From a virus: a stretch of 57,433 bases of DNA. The DNA is taken from positions 1 to 57,433 of the IMG/VR virus record IMGVR_UViG_3300027903_000008. One strand, 5' to 3'. Below, one piece after another: positions 52,792 through 57,433 of this stretch. The notes under the pieces are model-generated. The model saw nothing but the letters and a program-made list of their open reading frames with translations. It was not told the origin of the DNA and ran no database searches. Position 1 is the stretch's first letter, and every line of letters begins with the position of its first letter. The translations under genes and the position numbers were made by a program.

Positions 52792-54033
52792 CTATGCTTG
52801 TTGGTTTACGCCGCTGCGTAGAAACGCCTCATCATTGGATGGCGAGCGCGTGGATTGCGCAACAGCCGGCCCGGCGATACCACCCGCGAAGCGAGCCAAC
52901 GCCAACTGTAGCGCTTCGTCCTGCTTGATCTTCGCGTTCATGAGCTGCGTCAGATCCTGTCCGGCCATACTCTCGGCCGTCTGCGCTCCCGTCACTTCGC
53001 TCAAGCCGATCTGCGCCAAGCCCTTAGCCGCGTTGAACTTCTGTACGGCCGCCTCTTGGTCCACCTGCGCGAGCTGCTCCTTCGCCATCGTCGAGGTAGG
53101 ATTGATGCCCATCGCTGCGAAGCTGCTGCGTATCTGCGCCTTCGCCGCGTTCGCGGCCTGATCGATGGCAGCATGCGTACCTACCGGCAGGGCTCCAGTC
53201 ACTGGTGCATTGATGTTCTGTGTAGCCTGTGCCATCAACTGCCCGGCTTCGCCGCTGAGCTGGTTCGCGTGCGTCTGTATCGGCCCAGCACCAGGTATAG
53301 CCCCTCGATTCATAAGCGTAGCCGCCAGCAATCCGCCGCCAGCTAGTGGCAGCCCTGGGTTCTTCGCGATATAGTCGCCGATGTTCGATATTGCCCCCCC
53401 AATGCCGCCACCTGCGGTGGCGGGCGACGTGGCGGCATCGATGGCCGCTTGGTTCACGGTCCTCTGATTGTCTGTGTTAGGGTCCGACGCATACGCGTCG
53501 TACGGAATATCACCACCCCCGCTCCCGCCGCCGCCAGCCGCTGGCGACCCAGTAGCAACGGTCGGGGCATCACCTATTGTAGAGGAGCCGGTGAACACTT
53601 CGGAGGGGAGATTGGCCTGACTCTGCCCCAGTGGTGCGAACCCGCCGCCGCCACCCAGCAGAGATGACGCGGTATTGACGACTGGTGGCACTGTTCCGAG
53701 CAAGGTACCTGCCGACGGGAAGCCACCGCCGATACCGGCCGATGTAGCGCCGGCCACTTCCGCCGCCGTAGGTGCCGCGGCCGCACCAGCTGCGCCGGCA
53801 GCGCCAAGTCCACCAGTAAAGTCGGTCGCGAGAGCATCGCCGGCAGCAAGAGCCGTCTCGCCGACACCGGTCGCAGCGGCCTCGCCGCCCGCAGTAGCCG
53901 CCTCTGCCGCTCCAACGCCAGCAGTGGCCGCTTCACCTACGCCAAAGAGTGCCGGTCCAATGAATGGCGCTGCTACCGCAGCCGCCGCTCCGAGGAACGG
54001 CAACGCCTTCTGTAGGAATCCATGCTTTGCCAT
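52792..54033 (-). CDS. Internal virion protein, Ala/Gly-rich
   Basis: About 413 residues from ATG 54033. Residues 8-30 are hydrophobic (ALPFLGAAAAVAAPFIGPALFG), followed by about 200 residues of Ala/Gly-rich low-complexity sequence and a helical C-terminal third (AKGLAQIGLSEVTGAQ). This resembles T7 gp14-type core proteins that form a membrane channel. Assignment is by position and composition. Confidence 0.65.
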   Translation of the reverse strand: MAKHGFLQKALPFLGAAAAVAAPFIGPALFGVGEAATAGVGAAEAATAGGEAAATGVGETALAAGDALATDFTGGLGAAGAAGAAAAPTAAEVAGATSAGIGGGFPSAGTLLGTVPPVVNTASSLLGGGGGFAPLGQSQANLPSEVFTGSSTIGDAPTVATGSPAAGGGGSGGGDIPYDAYASDPNTDNQRTVNQAAIDAATSPATAGGGIGGAISNIGDYIAKNPGLPLAGGGLLAATLMNRGAIPGAGPIQTHANQLSGEAGQLMAQATQNINAPVTGALPVGTHAAIDQAANAAKAQIRSSFAAMGINPTSTMAKEQLAQVDQEAAVQKFNAAKGLAQIGLSEVTGAQTAESMAGQDLTQLMNAKIKQDEALQLALARFAGGIAGPAVAQSTRSPSNDEAFLRSGVNQQA

Positions 54034-54044
54034 CTCTACGAGCC

Positions 54045-54353
54045 CTAGCTTATTGCCCACCTCAAGAGATCAGCTCTCGCCGCTCGTGCAGCAATAGAGC
54101 CCTCGTGCAGCAATAGCGCTACAAGCCACGCCGTCGTGAAGTCATGCAAATCAACCCAATCCTTTTCCCTCATGTGCTGTGGCCAAACGTATTTCGGGTA
54201 ATCTTTGAGAAGACGGCTTTTATCAATGGCATACTTCCCATCCAAGCACTCGATCCCATACTCAGTTACAGCCCATTGCCGTCCCTTCCACCAGATAGTG
54301 TCAAGTCTACCTCCCGAAACTTCTACCAACTCATCCTGACAGTCAATAGACAT
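54045..54353 (-). CDS. Small virion-module protein, hypothetical
   Basis: About 102 residues from the ATG at 54353. Trp-rich (DTIWWKGRQWAVTEYGIECLD, VWPQHMREKDWVDL) with no known fold recognised. It sits between the GNAT-like gene and the internal proteins. Confidence 0.55.
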   Translation of the reverse strand: MSIDCQDELVEVSGGRLDTIWWKGRQWAVTEYGIECLDGKYAIDKSRLLKDYPKYVWPQHMREKDWVDLHDFTTAWLVALLLHEGSIAARAARADLLRWAIS

Positions 54354-54358
54354 AGTCA

Positions 54359-55135
54359 TCACTCCGCTTGCTGCGCAGCAGCCTTCGCCGCGTCGATCTC
54401 CGCCTGCGACTTGAACCGGCCATCCGTCTTAGTTGCAGCCGCCAATGCTCGCTCCGCTCGCATAGTCTCTAGATCGTACACGTACGACGTGGTCACGCGG
54501 TGCCCTCCTAGCCGCTCCGCGAACGGCGCAAGATCCACATCCTCGTCGACATCGTTCGCGAAGCGAAACTCCACTGCGTTGATACTATCGGCCCAGTCCA
54601 GCGCCGCCTGGTAGATCCGCACAACCTCGGCGTCTATATTGCGCTGGCCGCCTATCACGCCGTCCTTGCCGCGGCTCACTACGAACACGTCGAAGACTGT
54701 CGGTAGCGGTTCCCACGGCATACGCTCGACCATAAAGAGACCGAAGGCGTGGTCGGTGCGGAGGAACTTGAACGGGTGTCCTTGACACGCCGTGCGCAGC
54801 AGCGGCAGCATACCCTCGCGCGTACACCGCGGATGTCGCCGCGTAAAGCGTGGTATACCCCACAACAGTCCCTCTTCGAGGTCGGCCTCTGTGACCGGCC
54901 GCACGTGATTGGAGACGCCGCGGCCCGGCAGCTTGTGCGAGCCAGTGTACTGCCGTAGCGTCAGCGATGTAGGCTCCCCGGCGCTACGCGCCGGCTCAGT
55001 AGGATCCGGCCGTTCCGGCTTCACCATCTCGTCGAGGCTCGCCACCAACGGCATCTTTATGTTCTTCGCCCGTCGAGCCTCTGGCCCGACTCCGTATTTC
55101 GCCTCGTTGATCTCTGTTTGCGTCAACTGTGCCAT
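54359..55135 (-). CDS. GNAT-like acyltransferase of the virion module
   Basis: About 258 residues from ATG 55135. The C-terminal two thirds resemble a GNAT fold: a FGLFMVERMPWEPLP segment, FDVFVVSRGKDG strand, VRIYQAALDWAD helix and GGHRVTTSYVYD end. The classical Q/RxxGxG acetyl-CoA loop is not obvious. GNAT-like proteins in podovirus virion modules are known but their substrate is not. Confidence 0.58.
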   Translation of the reverse strand: MAQLTQTEINEAKYGVGPEARRAKNIKMPLVASLDEMVKPERPDPTEPARSAGEPTSLTLRQYTGSHKLPGRGVSNHVRPVTEADLEEGLLWGIPRFTRRHPRCTREGMLPLLRTACQGHPFKFLRTDHAFGLFMVERMPWEPLPTVFDVFVVSRGKDGVIGGQRNIDAEVVRIYQAALDWADSINAVEFRFANDVDEDVDLAPFAERLGGHRVTTSYVYDLETMRAERALAAATKTDGRFKSQAEIDAAKAAAQQAE

Positions 55136-55150
55136 AGCTCGCTCCACTCG

Positions 55151-55486
55151 CTATATCCCAAGTACCTGCCGCCAAAGCCGATGCTCTTCTCGATGCAGCC
55201 AAATCCAATTCGCGAGTTTCTCTTCATCCTCAAAGTCGATCTCTTCGAGATCATTGCTGCCGGTGCCGAGCACGTCGTTGGTATTGATATGCATAGTAGA
55301 ATGCATTGCTGCCCATCCTGTCAAGTCCGCATGATTTATAGGCTCTATCGGCAGACTGATGATGCTCCCGCGCTTCTGCCGAAGTGCCGCAGCAGCCACC
55401 TCATTGTGTTCCGCGGCGTTAGCGATTGAAAATTCGCTGAGGTCTGCCGGCGAGGCCGGCACTTTGAAAAGGGTTGCAAGGCTCAC
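55151..55486 (-). CDS. Virion-module hypothetical protein
   Basis: A 111-residue protein ending LHREEHRLWRQVLG, a segment I associate with small phage proteins in the same context. The stretch DFEDEEKLANWIWLH is conserved-looking. Its start overlaps the end of the glycine-rich gene. A TGCCGGC-GAG-GCCGGCA hairpin (55445-55461) lies near its start. Confidence 0.55.
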   Translation of the reverse strand: MSLATLFKVPASPADLSEFSIANAAEHNEVAAAALRQKRGSIISLPIEPINHADLTGWAAMHSTMHINTNDVLGTGSNDLEEIDFEDEEKLANWIWLHREEHRLWRQVLGI

Positions 55487-56526
55487 TTACCGACTCCAAT
55501 CAAAGGCAACGGACCGATTAAGGCGACTACTGGGACGTATGTGCCGATCAGACAACCAGCTCCGCCATTGCCGCCGATAGAGCTAGACCAGCCACCACCA
55601 CCACCACCACCACCACACAGGCCAGCATTGCCGGCGGAAGCGTTCGATCCTCCTGCACCACCGCCTCCGCCTGAGCCGTGTGTCGCGTCAAGGCCATCCG
55701 TCCCGGCTCCGCCTGCTCCGCCGCCGAAACCACCGCCACCACCACCACCACCACCACCGCTAGATCCGGCTCCGCCAACGGACGAGTTACCAGCTGTTCC
55801 ACCACCGGTCGAGGCAGAATTGTTTCCACCAGCCCCTCCTACCGTTGTCGAGGACGCAGCCCCACCAGCAGAGCCACCACCGGAGCCACCACCGCCCGAT
55901 CCAGAATTACCACTTGCTGTATTGCTACCCGCGCCACCAACGCCGTGGACGCCACCGGCACCGCCCCCACCGCACCCACCATTCGGGGAGCTACTGCTAC
56001 AGTCACCGCCCTTACCACCAGAGTTCTTAGTCGACCCGACGCCACTGCCAGAAGCGCCGCCGGCACCTCCTGTGTTTGCTGCCCCAGCGCCACCGCCTTT
56101 CGCTCCGACTTGAACAGCCGTCCCAGCGATCGAAGCGCAATTGGATGTCGAGTTGCAGATGTAAGTATCACCTCCAGCAGTCGCATTTATCGAACCAGAT
56201 GTCTGTCCTTTCACTCCTGCCGCGCCGACAGCAATAGTGACCGTCCCCGCCAGAGACACGTTCGTACTAGATGAGTATCCACCGCCGCCACCGCCGGCTC
56301 CCCCTTGAGCGCCAGGCCGGTTGCCGCCCCCACCTCCACCGTATGCTTCCCAGCTATTGTTAGCAGAGTTGTAATCACCAGGAATGGAAAGCGAGGTTTC
56401 CCCAGCCGCACAGTAAATGTACTTTGGGTTGGTGCCAGAAGTGATACAAGCTGCCCACGCCGGCAGTGCCGCTACTGCAAAAGCGGCGGCGAGGGCGAGG
56501 CGACGAATGGCTAGAACTGCGCCCAA
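55483..56526 (-). CDS. Glycine-rich exported protein
   Basis: About 347 residues if it starts at TTG 56526 (frame open to 56571). A signal peptide (AVLAIRRLALAAAFAVAALPAWAA) is followed by a mature part that is largely polyglycine with Ala and Ser (residues ~75-330), broken by short CNSTSNCASIAG-type segments. The glycine-rich region resembles adhesin or silk-like low-complexity domains; no triple-helix repeat is seen. A small C-terminal end is hydrophobic (LIGTYVPVVALIGPLPLIG). Confidence 0.7.
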   Translation of the reverse strand: MGAVLAIRRLALAAAFAVAALPAWAACITSGTNPKYIYCAAGETSLSIPGDYNSANNSWEAYGGGGGGNRPGAQGGAGGGGGGYSSSTNVSLAGTVTIAVGAAGVKGQTSGSINATAGGDTYICNSTSNCASIAGTAVQVGAKGGGAGAANTGGAGGASGSGVGSTKNSGGKGGDCSSSSPNGGCGGGGAGGVHGVGGAGSNTASGNSGSGGGGSGGGSAGGAASSTTVGGAGGNNSASTGGGTAGNSSVGGAGSSGGGGGGGGGGFGGGAGGAGTDGLDATHGSGGGGGAGGSNASAGNAGLCGGGGGGGGWSSSIGGNGGAGCLIGTYVPVVALIGPLPLIGVGK

Positions 56527-56978
56527 GTGATCACCCCTGACACCTGTACACCCGTGGAGAACAGTAGGCACACGTCGAAGTTGGCATTAGCCGTCTTCGC
56601 GATCTGTCCTACGCCGTCGCCCATCGTAAGACCGCCGTTCGCCGCGAACTGCCATCCGGTCGCAGCCGTCGTACCACCAGCCATCCCTGCCGTACTAGTA
56701 TCACACTCAGTGGTAGTCTTGGTACCCTCCACGAGAGCCACATTGACCGCCCCGGCGACCGGACCAATATTGATCGCACAGACATACACCTTCTTCGACG
56801 AAACCTTACTGATCAACTTAAGGCTCGTGGAGCTGCCGGCGTTGTTGATCGGTGTGCTAGTGGTAGCTTGCCCTTGGCAGTACTGTGGCTGCGCGGCGTT
56901 AATGGCCACTGCAGGCTGGGAGATCGTCCAGCAGACTATAAGGGCGACCATCGAGAAGATAGCCGCAGCGATCCGCAT
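56511..56978 (-). CDS. Exported beta-rich protein, hypothetical
   Basis: About 155 residues from ATG 56978, which touches the stop of the collagen-like gene (TGATG). A signal peptide ([17 protein letters not shown]) precedes a beta-rich domain (KVYVCAINIGPVAGAVNVALVEG, DVCLLFSTGVQVSGVITW) with several cysteines. It pairs with the glycine-rich gene downstream. Confidence 0.65.
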   Translation of the reverse strand: MRIAAAIFSMVALIVCWTISQPAVAINAAQPQYCQGQATTSTPINNAGSSTSLKLISKVSSKKVYVCAINIGPVAGAVNVALVEGTKTTTECDTSTAGMAGGTTAATGWQFAANGGLTMGDGVGQIAKTANANFDVCLLFSTGVQVSGVITWAQF

Positions 56979-57433
56979 CACAATACGATCCAATTACTCA
57001 CTCCGTCCGACATGAGGGGGATGTTGCTGCCGCTAGGACTCGCGTCTGTGAAGACGAACGTAGCTCCGCCGCCGATCGTGTCGGCTCCGTTCGGCGCGAT
57101 AGTATGGCTGTCGCCATTGCCGAGCGTCGTGGCGACGCTGATCTCACAGCCGGTGCAACCGGAAGCGGCGCTCGTGATAGTCGTCGTCTTGGCACCAGAC
57201 GACGCTGAGGACCATATCACCTGTTGCTTTCGCACTGCGGAAGCCGCGACGTTCTGTGTCGTACCGGTCGTAACGGCGATCACCGCAGCTGCGCCCGGCC
57301 CTGTCGGGCCTGTCGGGCCGGTAGGCCCTGTATTGCCGGTAGGCCCCGTCACAGTGGATGCGGCGCCGGCTGCACCGGTCGCACCGGTCGGTCCTGTAGG
57401 CCCAGTGTTGCCGGTTGGACCGGTTGGGCCTAT
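56978..57433 (-). CDS. Collagen-like fibre protein, C-terminal part (cut by right edge)
   Basis: About 150 codons are visible and the gene starts beyond the window. The visible N-terminal part (about 45 residues) is GPTG/NTG repeats; the rest is a beta-rich tip ([15 protein letters not shown], later [16 protein letters not shown]) ending at 56978. The Gly-X-Y region reads in frame from the edge, while the left-edge gene would be out of frame if the two ends were joined. Confidence 0.8.
   Translation of the reverse strand: MGPTGPTGNTGPTGPTGATGAAGAASTVTGPTGNTGPTGPTGPTGPGAAAVIAVTTGTTQNVAASAVRKQQVIWSSASSGAKTTTITSAASGCTGCEISVATTLGNGDSHTIAPNGADTIGGGATFVFTDASPSGSNIPLMSDGVSNWIVL

Noticed and set aside
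55541-56113. Plus-strand ORF rich in PPPP opposite the glycine-rich gene
   Set aside because: Polyglycine codons read in reverse give polyproline; a mirror effect without evidence of translation.
1-57433. Possible circular closure of the window
   Set aside because: Reading the left-edge gene into the right edge on the minus strand puts it out of frame with the collagen-like gene, so the ends do not join directly.
1-57433. tRNA genes and CRISPR arrays
   Set aside because: No cloverleaf with a recognisable T-arm and no regularly spaced direct repeats were seen; the only tandem repeats are the collagen-type codons.

Overview
The window is part of a tailed-phage genome (Caudoviricetes) with a podovirus-like plan. 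It has a large terminase, portal, scaffold, HK97-type major capsid protein, very large ejection-type internal virion proteins, several collagen-like or pectin-lyase-fold fibre proteins, and a family A DNA polymerase replication module. No tail sheath, tape measure, integrase, phage RNA polymerase, tRNA, rRNA or CRISPR was seen. Signal peptides, lipoboxes and small zinc-ribbon families suggest a Gram-negative, probably proteobacterial host; the host is inference. Genes run off both edges, and the left-edge and right-edge reading frames do not join if the ends are abutted, so at least some sequence is missing.

Layout. (1) 1-2744, minus: capsid module (structural protein cut by the edge, major capsid, scaffold, two small genes). 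(2) 2949-7459, plus: an inserted island with an excisionase-like regulator, a KTSC protein and a 922-residue glycosyltransferase/propeller/methyltransferase fusion. It separates portal from scaffold. (3) 7350-17680, minus: portal, fibre and spike genes, large terminase. (4) 17796-23265, nearly all minus: about twenty very small genes (zinc ribbons, HiPIP-like, Rmf/CrpP-like, small membrane proteins), with one plus-strand regulator at 19597. (5) 23266-23624: intergenic region with a long inverted repeat around an AT-rich core and a sigma70-type promoter, a candidate origin/early control region. (6) 23625-38463, plus: early and replication genes (PD-(D/E)XK nuclease, Sak4-like ATPase, SSB-like protein, HNH endonuclease, UDG-exonuclease-polymerase N half, five small ORFs, polymerase C half, nucleoside deoxyribosyltransferase-like protein, DUF3987 helicase-like protein, holin candidate). 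(7) 38489-57433, minus: exported and regulatory small genes, spike, collagen-like fibres, lipoproteins, three large internal virion proteins, GNAT-like protein, glycine-rich protein, and a collagen-like protein cut by the right edge.

Genes are packed with ATGA, TGATG or GTGA stop-start overlaps, so most modules look like translationally coupled operons. The observations I rate most highly are: the UDG-fused DNA polymerase split into two genes by a 1.2 kb block of small ORFs; an HNH gene that has rewritten the 5' end of the same polymerase and left a 14-codon remnant of the older start upstream; a dispersed set of perfect hairpins with variable 7-9 bp arms and 3-nt loops, many sharing the GCGAAGC/GCTTCGC core; a 28-bp perfect inverted repeat at 30582-30696; and fibre-type proteins that carry signal peptides.
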